DNA from: Arbacia lixula
Lineage: Eukaryota; Echinodermata; Echinoidea; Arbacioida; Arbaciidae
Assembly: GCA_963669155.1 (NCBI GenBank)
Contig: OZ022591.1
Coordinates: forward strand, 19,443,422-19,507,421
Length of the DNA: 64,000 nucleotides
Direction of reading: 5' to 3'
Shown: positions 54,236 through 64,000 of the stretch, in pieces
Layout of the letters: each line of letters opens with the position of its first letter
Numbering within the stretch: the first letter of the stretch is position 1
Translations under genes and position numbers: made by a program
Notes under the pieces: generated by a model
What the model saw: only the letters and a program-made list of their open reading frames with translations
What the model was told of the DNA's origin: nothing
The model's database searches: none

Positions 54236-54672
54236 CTATGGTATCGGAGCAATTTCGCAGATGCCTGGATAGGCGTTGTCACATTCCTGGTCGTTCCATC
54301 CCATCATGGAGGTGGTTGCGCAATCCTCTGTGTTCAGTGGGTAACGGTTGGGTGCGTCCGGGCACCACAGCGTCACCGGTGGAGGGTTGCCGGTACTGTC
54401 CAGGTAGACGGTTTCTGTTTGATCTTCTGTGGATATCCACGCCGTCAACGAGGCCAGATCGTTAGATGATAGGTACGCCACCAGCGTTTGGTGCTCGAGG
54501 TATGATTCCATGTCAGCCAGGTGCCCGCCCGTTTCAGCGCATTTGTTCTTCATGTGCGGCTGGGTTTGGGCGTCCATCTCGAAACGGTAGCAAAACACCT
54601 GATTTTCATAAAGGCTTGTCACAACGGTATAGCCTGCAGGGCAGTTCGCATCGTAGTCCGTGGGTGCCGCCA
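54236..54672 (-). CDS. Terminal exon: C-type lectin domain with altered sugar motif
   Basis: Acceptor AATTCCAG. Reads CPAGYTVVTSLYENQ, VFCYRFEMDAQTQPH, KCAETGGHLADMESYL, EHQTLVAYLSS, AWISTEDQTETVYLD, LWCPDAPNRYPLNTEDC, WNDQECDNAYPGICE and a stop TAG shortly after. It has the canonical cysteines and the WND calcium motif. At the position of EPN/QPD it shows APN within CPDAPN, so the usual acidic residue is missing and sugar specificity cannot be assigned. Complete domain, no transmembrane segment afterwards, so the product is probably secreted. Confidence 0.92.
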
Positions 54673-57600
54673 CTGGAATTCACATACAAAAGTTGTTAAG
54701 CAAAGAACCTTTGCCTATACTTCTAGCAACAAAATCGTAAGGTCAAATGGAATGCCCTTCTATTGTGCATACAAACTAAAATTATGTATATCATTGCACT
54801 AACCGCAAGAACAACGTATAGCTGTATTGATGTAATGAACTTTAAAGAGGTCTACCCCGAAGAGCACCTCGTACTGACGACACACAATCAAAACTTTCTT
54901 ATCCTTTGACGGATTTTCATCAAGCCCAGATATAGTTCGTTATTTTTTTTTTCCTTTTATTGCAACCAATTTCAGTTTGGGGTATCCCTTTAAAGGTAGT
55001 ATATGATTCGAATCGCTCAAGTAATGTGTTTGTAAACAAAACAAGCCCAACAAAACACTATTTAGTAGTAATTTTATTATGAGGGAAATAACAACATTTC
55101 TGTATTATATACCTCATACATAGATTCCTCTCATCTGATTGGTTAAAAGTAGAGTCATCGAAATAGCTGTGCCCCCGTTTTTAACAAGATGACGTCAAAA
55201 TTAACTGTGCCCGGGGCATGGCAATCGACTGTGCCCGGAAAATAATAAGACAACCTCAACACCGCGCGATATCGCTCGTGTGTGCGCAATCCCTGTACGC
55301 GCAATGAGTGTTGATTTACATGCCTATTACATGCTATCTTGTAGGCCTTGTCAGTTCAGGAAATCTTTTAACCAATCGATGAGAAGAATCTATACATTCG
55401 GTTTATAAAACAAATATTGACTGCTTAATATTCGGGGCACAGTTAAAATCATAGGCCCTCGGTGATGTCAAAACCATGACTATGCCCTCAGCTTCGCTTC
55501 GGGCATAGTCATGGTTTTGACATCATCTTGGGCTTATAATTTTAACTGTGCCCCTCATAGCAGTCAATATTTGTATACTGTACTACAATCTGAAACATTG
55601 TATTTCTTTAAAAACGTATTGGCCCTAGAGCTGTAGAGGGAACATGTTTTAGCACACATAAATGAGGAGTAAAAAAAAAAGAGCGCCATTCACATCAGCA
55701 TATTTTTGTTTGTTATGTTATTTTTCTCTCTTAAAAATATACCACAGCACTACAGGAACTCGATTGTACTCTTGTACTCTTATATCTGTTTTTCTTGCAG
55801 TCAGACACATACAGTGGTTAACGTGGTGTTACCAAGCATATGAAGGTAGATGCGCTGTAAGTGAAGTAAACCCTTTAAGTGTACTGCAAAGTATACGACG
55901 TGAATGACAAGGTGTACTACGGTTGTGACCGTTAACCTCGAATGGATTTGAATCCAAATGATATGAGTTCAACTGTTTTGACAACAAAATATGCCAATAC
56001 CACCCCCCCCCCCCCCACACACACACACACACACCTCTTTCATATATTGTTTTCATGTTATATGTTATATGTTATATGCTCACCACATGTGCCTGGAGGT
56101 GTGGGGTTCCATGCGACAATATTGGGGTCGTCTGCGGCTTCAGTGCACACCACCTCCTGGTTACCTGACATGACGAAGCCCTCATTACAGGTCAGAGTTA
56201 GCCTCACCGAGCTCACCAATAGGTTGCCCGTGTTGGCCAGCTTGTCCTCGTACCAAGCAATTTTGCCATTTTCCGGAACCGGGTCTTCGCATTCGGGGTA
56301 TGTCCATTCTATGAAGGCAATCCATAGAAATGAATGAACAGATACTACCAATCTGTGTATAAGCCTGAGAGTATTACTCCTCTCAGCATCATGGGTGCAC
56401 AAAATGTGTTAGAAGTCGATGTGCATGTTGTAGTTTGTACTGAGAGAGTTAACAATCCACCCTTATACTGCCTCACGCATAAGTAATTATGTGTGTCATT
56501 CCTCAAGCTCTGGCTATCAAATGCAGTTGTTATACACTACGTTAGTTGTCCATTCAAAGTAGATCTATACTAGGTCCATGGTTAAAGCAAATTAGGTTTC
56601 ATTGCTCGTTCCTCATAAGGAATTATGATTGTATTAATGCTAGTTGTCCGTTCACACTCAATCTTTACGAGGTCCATGGTCAAATTAAGTTAGATTCCAT
56701 TGCCCTATACATGATAAGTGACTATGCCAAAATCAAAAGTGGTTGTCCGTTCACGGTCAATCTTTACGAGGTCCATGGTCGAGGAAAGTTTGGTTTCATT
56801 GCCATGTACCTGATAAGTGACTAGGCTTATATCAATGCTAGTTGTCCGTCCGCATGTAAAGAGTAAGGTGGTCTTACGTGTGATGGTGAGGGTAAACTCG
56901 GACGTCTGTGTATTTCCACACACATCCGTACACTGGCAGGGTATGATACATGTGCCCACTCCGAACAATCCATCCAATGGGTAGTCACATGTCGCACTCT
57001 CTGAGATGAAGTAGTTGTCTTCGCATGTAGGAGGTGGTATATCAAGGGTTGCATATGGCTTTTTCGGATCAGTGGTTTCGGTCATGTCGGCCAGACCGAT
57101 GAAGGAGGGCTTCTCTTCATCTGGGGTGTACAAAAAGAGTGCAATGGCGAACATAAGCAAATAAGGGATTTGAAAGGGCAAAAATACAAGGTGAGTGGGA
57201 TCAGTATTTCTACGGCCAATAGTTAGTGTAAAATGAAGTATTATAAAATAAACATTTTCAGGCGTATTCTTTCAAGTTTGCTCTATCTCAGATTCTTGAT
57301 GTTTTTTTTTAATTTTCTGATTTATGAGAAAAATAGCATTGCATTTTGAATTCCTTTTGTATATTAGTAGTAGCACCTCAGACTTGATAAAGAATATACT
57401 CTCGAATAACATTGGCAATGAAGCTTACTTTTTACTAATCATAGCTGTTCTTCCTTTCTCAATTAAAAAGCAATCTTCAAGAGAATAGCTGAGCATCTAC
57501 ATAGCTAGGCTTCACTTTGTTCTATTCATAATTCTTGGAATGGATTTATTCCTCTGTCTCCCTAATTTGTTATCTCTATTGTAGGCATCATTTGTATGTG

Positions 57601-60243
57601 TTGAATGGATTACCTTAATTACAACAACACAATGTTTGTCATAGTTCCAATATATTTCAGTGATTTCCTTCAGTTTGAGAAACATGTTTATCAAAATTGT
57701 TGTTACATAACAAATTGTCAGAACTACCACAAATAGTAAAGTCCCTCCTAATATTTTTACCACATGTTTTGATACGAAGATAAGATGTGGAGCATAATTC
57801 AACTATTTAAAAAGAATTATCGGAAACACACAATAAATTATGCAGAAATCATTCTTTCAATCCCGAAGGAAAACTAGGTCAGATGTTGTGTAATTTTGAC
57901 TACATAATCAGACTATTGCAACAACTATACACCAGTTCTTCCTCTGGGAATAAAATGACATAAGCCACTAACTGAATGGTGAAACTACCTTCTTGCAATC
58001 CTGATTGCTCACAAAGAAAACACACCACGCAAAGCAGTGGGCATCATTATTTAAATGTAGTATGCCTCTGACGGTTTTTGTTCAAGCCTACTGTCTCTAC
58101 ATTTTGTAACTGAACATCATTGAAGAAGATTCAGCATTATAATGACCTCAACTAAAGATATCGGACAAAAACAACCTTTGATTTGTATATAGTAAATCCA
58201 TCATTTATTTTCTCGGCGACTTGGCCATACGTCAATTTTATCGAATAATCAATCTTGTTCAGAAATGTATTTAGTGTACGAGAGCTAAACGTTGAATTTG
58301 GATGGGTCTTACCCCAAGTCTAGTCAGTCATCAACAGTTATTGAACCCAAAGCGGTACAAATGAAAACGTTTAAAACATTTCCAGGTCTTCTTTGAAAAA
58401 CAGTTCTCGAGACTGAATGAACCATCCTCATTAAATAAAACGTGAAATAAAATAAATAAAGTTATTTGTTGTTCTCAAGATGAATAAAAAAGAATTTATA
58501 TCACGTTGGTTGTTCTTTCGAATATTTTCTATCTACTCGGATCAGTCTGTTTCAATAAAGCAATAAACCAATTACAATATGAGGAACAAAGAGTGCAGTT
58601 AAAAATACTTTTTACTATACTGCTTTAAACATAGATTTCCCATCTTTCATCACAAAGCTGGTCAAATACTTTGTACACCAAAAACCATTAAAAAGTAATT
58701 CTATCCATCTGTTCTTCAGCTATCAAGTATTAATGCAAAAAAAATTAACAATAATCATTGACCTTTGACCGTCCATAAATATGACCACAAACTATAATGA
58801 GTTGGTGTGTTTGTAGGTATATACGGTACGTACCATGTTTGAATTGAACTTCTCTAAATACATTGCGTGGTCTAACAGCTTTCCAAAAAGATTTTGATAT
58901 TTGTGTAACGTTTTATAAATTATTCCTTAGTAAGATTAGCTTCTAAATGCACCAAATAATGTAATTATCTCACGAGCACTTTGTTTATTTGCTTGAACAT
59001 GACTTCTAAAATGATGATACACAGATTTATTGCACCACTAAGAGAGCTGATCAATATTCAAGGACTTTAAGATAGATGTATCTTTTATGGGATTCCATAT
59101 TGGTATGGATTGGCGTGGACTGACGTCATTTGCGATGGATCTCACCGTTTGTGCCCCAGACAAAACGCTTGCTCTATAGGAGTTATGTGTATCGACGTTG
59201 ACATGAGTCATATGCGGTATGTTAAGGGTTAAGAATGTGCGCGCCTTTACCTTGCACAGTCAAAGGAATGTCCATTTGGCACGTGTTGCCGGCTTGGTCA
59301 CTTGCTGTGCATGTTATTGTTTTTTCCACTGCGCACTGAGGGTTCTCAGGGTCCGACGGGAGAGTGACTATGGCCGATCCCAGCTCCGTGCCATCGAGCG
59401 TGCAAACGGGAACGATGCCCTCTTCGAAGTTGTCACTAACACTTGGCAAGTCAAAATTGTCACCAAGAGTCACAGTAGCGAAAGGCTGTCCAGCGTCCGT
59501 TGCAAGATTGAGTTGAGGTTGGGGACCAGTGAAACTACAATCGTCGCAATCTGTGCCAGAAAAAAAAATGATTACAATATTTCTTTCCGATTTCTGGCGT
59601 TTTCATGCATACTACCAACAATTATGCCATTCACGATGCCAATAATTTCATGCACTTTGAATATGCTCATAACTTTGGTATTCACACGTTATTTTAAAAG
59701 GGCCTACAATATTCCGTAACTATCAGCAGTCCAAATAGTTTCAGATCTTGCAGTCCCACAGATCACCACACCGCAAATAACGCAGCCTTTTACCAGATCG
59801 TCGCAGTAGAAAAGACCTTTAGGCCTTTATGTCTGATCGATTTGTTACTATTCTTTTATTTTCATTCTTTTTCATTTTTAATTCAACTTATTTTGTTCTT
59901 GTTTGTAGTGCTATATCGATCTGAAATACCATGAACAAAATGTATCAATATGATAGGCACATTTCCAAAATCATACTATCATGCGAGCACATACCTTTGA
60001 TGATGATCGTGTAGTCGTATGTTGCAGTATTGTTAGATTGGTCAATGCACGTTGCAACGATATCACATTCACCAATTCCAAAGTAGGAATTGTCACTGTA
60101 CGAAAAGGTTAAAATCACATTATCCCCATCGACATTATCCGAGCAGGTAGGACCAGGTATGTTTGATATATGACGATAGTTCTTCCCCGGGTCGTTGCAG
60201 AATTCCGGATTGGTGATATCTTCGAAGGTAGGTATGACATTAT
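54236..60243 (-). CDS. HYR-HYR-HYR-sushi-C-type lectin protein, C-terminal part, five exons
   Basis: Minus-strand exons in order: 60243-59995, 59550-59251, 57120-56878, 56308-56084, 54672-54236. All internal exons are multiples of three and every joint is phase 1, so each exon is one module. They encode three HYR domains, a CCP/sushi domain and a terminal C-type lectin domain, then TAG. Mosaics of HYR, sushi and lectin modules are extracellular: adhesion, matrix or immune recognition proteins. The N-terminus, with any signal peptide, must lie before 60243 on this strand; no further exon was found up to 61400, and beyond that is transposon sequence, so the gene probably continues outside the window. 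Confidence 0.87.
54845..54998. mobile_element. Fragment of the TTAA MITE family
   Basis: AACTTTCTTATCCTTTGACG, TTTTCATCAAGCCC, TTTTATTGCAACCAATTT and GGGGTATCCCTTTAA match the right half of the element at 16843-17259. Lies just upstream (minus sense) of the lectin exon. Confidence 0.7.
55120..55580. repeat. Nested palindromes with GCTTCGCTTCGG centre
   Basis: An outer pair: CATAGATTCCTCTCATCTG then GATTGGTTAAAAG at 55120-55152, against TTTTAACCAATCGATGAGAA then GAATCTATAC at about 55367-55396. A second strong hairpin spans 55436-55557: GGGCACAGTTAAAATCATA and TGTCAAAACCATGACTATGC against their reverse complements, with the centre CCTCAGCTTCGCTTCGGGC. In the lectin gene's last intron. Confidence 0.8.
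56084..56308 (-). CDS. CCP/sushi domain exon
   Basis: Reads ECEDPVPENGKIAWYEDK, VRLTLTCNEGFVMSGNQE, VVCTEAADDPNIVAWN and PTPPGTCG. The four cysteines, GFxMxG and W-x-P-x-PP-x-C follow the sushi consensus. Seventy-five residues, phase 1 on both sides. Confidence 0.9.
56542..56850. repeat. 99-bp intronic tandem repeat, three copies
   Basis: GGTCCATGG recurs at 56573, 56671 and 56770, with ATTGC, TGATAAGTGACTA and GTTGTCCGTTCAC words at matching spacing. It lies in the intron between the last HYR exon and the sushi exon. The third copy ends about 28 bp before the HYR donor. Confidence 0.85.
56878..57120 (-). CDS. HYR domain exon 3
   Basis: Acceptor ACCCCAG, donor GTAAGA. Reads EEKPSFIGLADMTETTD, PPPTCEDNYFISESATC, then GVGTCIIPCQCTDVCGNTQ and FTLTIT. 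GVGTC-x-x-x-C-x-C-x-D-x-C-GN is an HYR variant with extra cysteines. Eighty-one residues. Confidence 0.85.
57130..59240. other. Intron of the lectin gene, nothing further recognised
   Basis: Two kilobases of AT-rich sequence between HYR exons 2 and 3, with no additional HYR-like frame that I could find. Confidence 0.5.
59251..59550 (-). CDS. HYR domain exon 2
   Basis: Acceptor TGGCACAG, donor GTAAAG. It starts DCDDCSFTGPQPQLNLA, continues LGDNFDLPSVSDNFEEG and ends TITCTASDQAGNTCQMDI, the hallmark TCTAxDxAGNxxxC of HYR domains. One hundred residues, the longest of the three. Confidence 0.88.
59995..60243 (-). CDS. HYR domain exon 1
   Basis: Acceptor CTTTCAG, donor GTATGT. It reads NVIPTFEDITNPEFCNDPG, then ISNIPGPTCSDNVDGDNV, then ECDIVATCIDQSNN and a closing strand YDYTIIIK. 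Eighty-three residues with the HYR pattern of paired cysteines and a G-x-C-x-V-x-x-x-C strand. Confidence 0.8.
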
Positions 60244-60249
60244 CTGAAA

Positions 60250-61430
60250 GAACACAAAGACGAACAGTTCAATCAATCTCATGCTGAACATCATACCAAT
60301 CTCCCAATACTATATTGGTACATGGTACTTCATGCTACAAAACAAACAATTATACAAGCACATGCATGAATATATTTTTCAACTTGAAATCACGTTCTCT
60401 TCTCTTTCTAAACACGGTTAATATATTTCATTAATGTACGATTATATACAAAGTATGGAAAATACGACAGCATAAGAGAACATGCCTAAGTCTCCATAAC
60501 AATACATGTATTTCAATTGAACCGAACTGAACTGAATACAGAGACACAAACTACAAGTGTCATTTGTGTCGTCACATGTATTTGTTAGCATTATTATGCG
60601 AGATCATAGCCCGCTCAATACCATACTGATCCTAATACCACAGCCTGATGTGATGTAAAAGTTTATTGGGACAAGACCGGGAGAAAGATGTAGAAAAGGA
60701 AGAAGAAAGTCAAACACATGGGGCATAGGTCAAGGTTGAATTTCACCGTTTAAAATTTGTTTGGAATTTCAAACAAATTTGTTGATCACAATGACCTAGT
60801 AAAATCTAAGAATGTGTCAAGGAACATCCCTCATCCGCAAATAAATGTTTGATGTTCTATGTGTACATTTCAGGTGGATGAAACAGTGTCTAAACACACA
60901 AAACAGCAAGTACCCCCCCCCCCCCCTCTCAAGCAAAAAACAAATCTTTTTATTGAAGAAGTTTTAATCATAACTTTGGAGGATTTCTTCTTCACTTATT
61001 GACTAACTTCAATGTGAAAATCAAATTAATCTAATCAGCCACGCATGAGTGAACACACATTAAAAGCAAAATTGTCACTTTTCAAAAGTCACAAGAGTCA
61101 GTTTTAGCGATCTGTGAAACATAATTTGGACGAATTTTGTTTCTGGTGCATGTTTAAGTGTTGATGTTGTTGTTTAATCATCCATTGTTTGACCCTTTCA
61201 CACCTATTCTGGTACATTTTATTATCTTCACAGTTGACTGAGCACAACTTTAAAGGGAAAATCCCTATGTTGAACCCTTCTGTATTACATCACAAATTTC
61301 CATTATTGAATGAATTTACATCATAATTGTTGACAAAATATATCACCACAAGCTGTGTGAACAAAAGAGGAAGTCATCGATCGTGTCATGATTGAGTGGA
61401 CAGACTTTAAAGATTAAAAACAAACACAAA
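60250..61430. other. Upstream of the last recognised HYR exon, no exon found
   Basis: AT-rich, with a poly-C run at 60914-60926. No HYR, sushi or EGF-like frame on the minus strand that I can see. Confidence 0.45.
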
Positions 61431-61437
61431 TTTTCGA

Positions 61438-61915
61438 TAAAAATAATGTTTAATTGGCATATATAGATGTATCCGTTTATTTAGCAATAATTTGTTAATT
61501 TAGCATTGTATGTGTATCATCATAAAGGCGATTCCGTGATTTCTTACGTTTCACTTTCTGGTTCATTTCCCAATAAATTTGGGTGCTATAGGAAGATGCA
61601 TTGATATTGACTTTTGAATTCTGTCGATACCTCAAGGTCAGGTCAGTCCTGCCACTGGTCATCGTGTAACCCTAAAAAATTTGATGTTTAATTGGCATAT
61701 ATACTGTAGATGTATCCGTTTATTTAGCAATAATTTGTTAATTTAGCATTGTATGTGTATGATCATATAGGCGATTCCGTGATTTACTACGTTTCACTTT
61801 CTGGTTCATTTCCCAATAAATTAGGAAGATGCATTGATATTAACTTTTGAATTATGTCGATACCTCAAGGTCAGGTCAGGCCTGCCACGGTGACCACATC
61901 GTGTAACCCAGTGCT
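61438..61915 (+). repeat. Tandem duplication of about 240 bp
   Basis: ATGTTTAATTGGCATATATA, GATGTATCCGTTTATTTAGC, AGGCGATTCCGTGATTT and CGATACCTCAAGGTCAGGTC occur in the same order at about 61446-61675 and 61684-61913. The copies differ by small indels (for example CTGTA at about 61705). Confidence 0.85.
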
Positions 61916-62868
61916 ACCTGTTACATGGTCGAGTGCTCGGCGACTGATCCGGGCAACCCACGCTGGTGCATCAGCTCCAGTGTCAGGAGGGGTGCCGGAC
62001 CCCCTGTCAGACTTGAAAACCAGATCTGACTGAAGGGTTCCTTAACATCCGGGTGGAGTCCAAGGATCTTATTCAACCTCTACCAATCCACCATGTCAGT
62101 GCGGTAGAATATTGCACCCACCCTTCATCATTCATGGTTTTGAGAATAAAGAGAGGGTGGTAACGCCCATCGCCAGAATGGGCCCAGCTCTACAAATAGA
62201 GCTAGCAAATCGGTGACTGCTGATACTTCTGATGTCAAGCCAAAGTATGACGAGTTGGGTTTACAACCGCGGGGAGGATCAAAATCTGATGGAAGAATCA
62301 TCGCGCGCCATACAGATTTATTTATTTGTATGTATACTGTAAGGATATTAAGAACAGAAGAAGACCTTCATGCTCTACAAAAATTGCAATTGAGTTGGGT
62401 TTCTTTTGAATAAAGAGGTTGAGGAAAATATCATGGAATGTAAAGAAGTATCAGAAACGAAAGCTTTTCATAATTAAAAAAAAAAGAAACAGACAAACCA
62501 AAAACCACTGGACATGGGAAAGCCCAAATGCAGCAAACTTGAGAGATTACATCGTTTGCGATCATCGTAGAATCTTGATTGATGTGGGAACAGTACCAAA
62601 GGTGGATACAGGCAGTGACCACCGACTTGTTAGAGCTAAATTGACGATTAACAAGAAAGTGGAAAGAGTGAGAAGAGTAAGAAAGCCAAGGAGGATACAT
62701 ATTTATTTAGACATGTTAGATCTGCTTTGAAGTAGGCAGCAGCAGTTCCAGCTTGAGGTACTTATAGGTTTGAAGCGCTGGCAGCTTCAATGGAGGACCA
62801 ACCACTAGACACTCTCTCTGAGCAAATAACCAGGAGACTTATGAATGAAGCGGAAAAGCTAGCTAAGG
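61915..62868 (+). mobile_element. RTE-like LINE, 5' region and endonuclease fragment
   Basis: 62480-62660 reads NHWTWESPNAANLRDYIVCD, HRRILIDVGTVPK, DTGSDHRLVRAKLTI, the end of an RTE-type endonuclease. 62770-62860 reads FEALAASMEDQPLD, EQITRRLMNEAEKLA, the spacer that follows it. The sequence 61920-62300 (with GTGCATCAGCTCCAGTGTCA) resembles a LINE 5' region. Internal deletions and frameshifts are clear. It stops abruptly at a poly-G run against the DIRS-like element. Confidence 0.75.
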
Positions 62869-64000
62869 GGGGGGGGGATGGTGGGCAACAACACACTTCT
62901 AGATAGGATGATTGGTTCTCCTAGCATGATATTCTTTAGAAGAGGAAACCAAGCTTGTGTTGGCCAATTAGGTACGACAACCCCACAAGCATCATTCAGA
63001 ATTTTTTGTAGACGCCTAGCCACAAGGTAGAATGGAGGAAAAGCATACAAGTTGAACTGTTTCCAATCTACTGAGAAAGCATTAATTGACTCTGCCTTGG
63101 GATCAGGCAGCCAAGATGTGTATCTTGATTGTTGTGCATTTAGCCTTGAGGCAAACAGATCTATTTCAGGGATGCCAAAATGCTGGGCTATTTTCTGAAA
63201 ACTTGTCCTACTCAGCATCCATTCTAGTCTGTCATTAAACGTTCGTGACATACGATCTGCTTCAACATTAAGTCTGCCTGGGAGGTAGGCAGCTGAAACC
63301 CAAACATGCCAAATGTTACGTTGTGTACACCATTCCCAGATTTGGTGTGCCATGTCATTACATAGGGGTGCTTTCATAACCCCATGTTATTCAGATATGT
63401 GTACATTCCTCATATATTTACAATAGGCCTGGAGGGCCAAGAAAGCTGCTCTGATTTCTAAGAAGTTAATGCCAGCAAGTTTTGCTTTCGCTAATTCCTC
63501 GTTATTTCATCTTCCACCTGTGCTAATATGCAAAAAAGTGGCTCCCCGACTATTATCACTGGCATCTGATCGAATTTCTACAGTGATCTTGTTTCTCATG
63601 ATAGGCAGGAAACTTGTCTGAATATTGAAAATCCACCAGTGCAAATCTAGTCTTGCACCTATAGTTTCATTCTTCTATCATAATGGCCCCTGTTGAACTT
63701 CTGAGCTTTAATTTTGTCATTCCCAATGCATCGATAATGGAAGGGCCCATATTGTACTGCCGGGAAAGGAGCTACAATTTTCCCAATGACCCTGCCTACT
63801 TTTCTTATAGATGGGGAAGTTTCTGCCAGGAGGGCAGTGCATATCCTGAAAATCTTCTTGCTTCTCTTTTGGCAGGGTGATTCTCATGTTAACCGGATCA
63901 AGTGAAACCCCAGAAATTGTAGTTCCTTGACTAGTTTTAACTCCAATTTTCAGGGTGAAACAGAAACCCCATTTTTCTAGCAACAAAGTTACAGCATTTA
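62859..64000 (-). mobile_element. DIRS1-like retrotransposon, truncated by the window edge
   Basis: Minus strand. 63986-63717 reads LLEKWGFCFTLKIGVKTSQG and ITLPKEKQEDF, the connection after the reverse transcriptase palm. 63690-63390 holds a broken RNase H stretch (KITVEIRSDASDNSRGA, LEIRAAFLALQAY). 63377-62859 reads WVSAAYLPGRLNVEADRMSR, FGIPEIDLFASRLNAQQ, SRYTSWLPDPKAES and AFSVDWKQFNLYAFPPF, the typical DIRS1-type RNase H tail. Frameshifts separate the pieces. No tyrosine recombinase is seen within the window; it should lie beyond the RNase H tail (towards lower coordinates), where the element ends at the poly-G run. Confidence 0.85.

Noticed and set aside
57512-57802. Minus-strand frame with a membrane-like hydrophobic segment
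   Set aside because: It lies in the lectin gene intron, has no splice sites that fit the gene's phase 1 pattern and looks AT-driven.
59219-59719. A 166-codon open frame on the + strand
   Set aside because: It is the antisense shadow of the second HYR exon, whose minus-strand reading has the domain consensus and splice sites.

Overview
The window is animal nuclear DNA: short phase-compatible exons with GT/AG introns of 0.2-3 kb, AT-rich introns full of microsatellites, miniature inverted-repeat transposons (MITEs), LINE fragments and a DIRS-like retroelement. The genes recovered (a mind bomb relative, an F-box/FBA protein, and a secreted HYR-sushi-C-type-lectin protein) and the style of the repeats suggest a marine invertebrate deuterostome, most likely an echinoid (sea urchin). 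The species call is inference; I could not run a search.

Layout. (1) 211-18308, + strand: the 3' part of a 19-exon gene whose visible ~1031 residues read ZZ zinc finger, MIB/HERC2 domain, two mind-bomb SH3-like repeats, eight to nine ankyrin repeats, acidic linker, then a complete protein kinase domain and a stop. Mind bomb proteins normally end in RING fingers, and none is present here, so this looks like a mind-bomb scaffold with its ubiquitin-ligase end replaced by a kinase. Every exon junction keeps frame. Its introns hold a 157-bp satellite carrying nuclear-receptor half-sites, nested MITEs, a long CTATTTT-like pyrimidine tract and several microsatellites. (2) 18309-34340: no convincing host gene. 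It holds degraded LINEs on both strands, a long TTC microsatellite and a 4.2-kb element with terminal inverted repeats (27325-31535) that contains a perfect 118-bp hairpin. (3) 34394-41704, + strand: a complete five-exon F-box/FBA gene of 334 residues (SCF ubiquitin ligase, glycoprotein-recognition type) with a possible N-myristoylation signal. (4) 42440-45758, - strand: a nearly full-length LINE with endonuclease, reverse transcriptase and zinc finger, broken by a small deletion at the junction of the two reading frames. (5) 45760-54235: mostly repeats and palindromic elements, with one unrecognised coding-like stretch. (6) 54236-60243, - strand: the last five exons of a secreted or cell-surface gene, three HYR domains, one sushi/CCP and a terminal C-type lectin domain. 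All joints are phase 1, typical of extracellular mosaic proteins. (7) 61438-64000: a tandem duplication, an RTE-like LINE fragment and a DIRS1-like retrotransposon that runs off the right edge.

The three host genes have no obvious joint pathway. Two recurring themes stand out. First, short local tandem duplications have copied exon edges with their splice sites at least four times (three in the kinase gene, one in the F-box gene), leaving pseudo-exons that run into stops. Second, palindromic MITE families occur in several copies each, two of them with apparent TTAA target sites.
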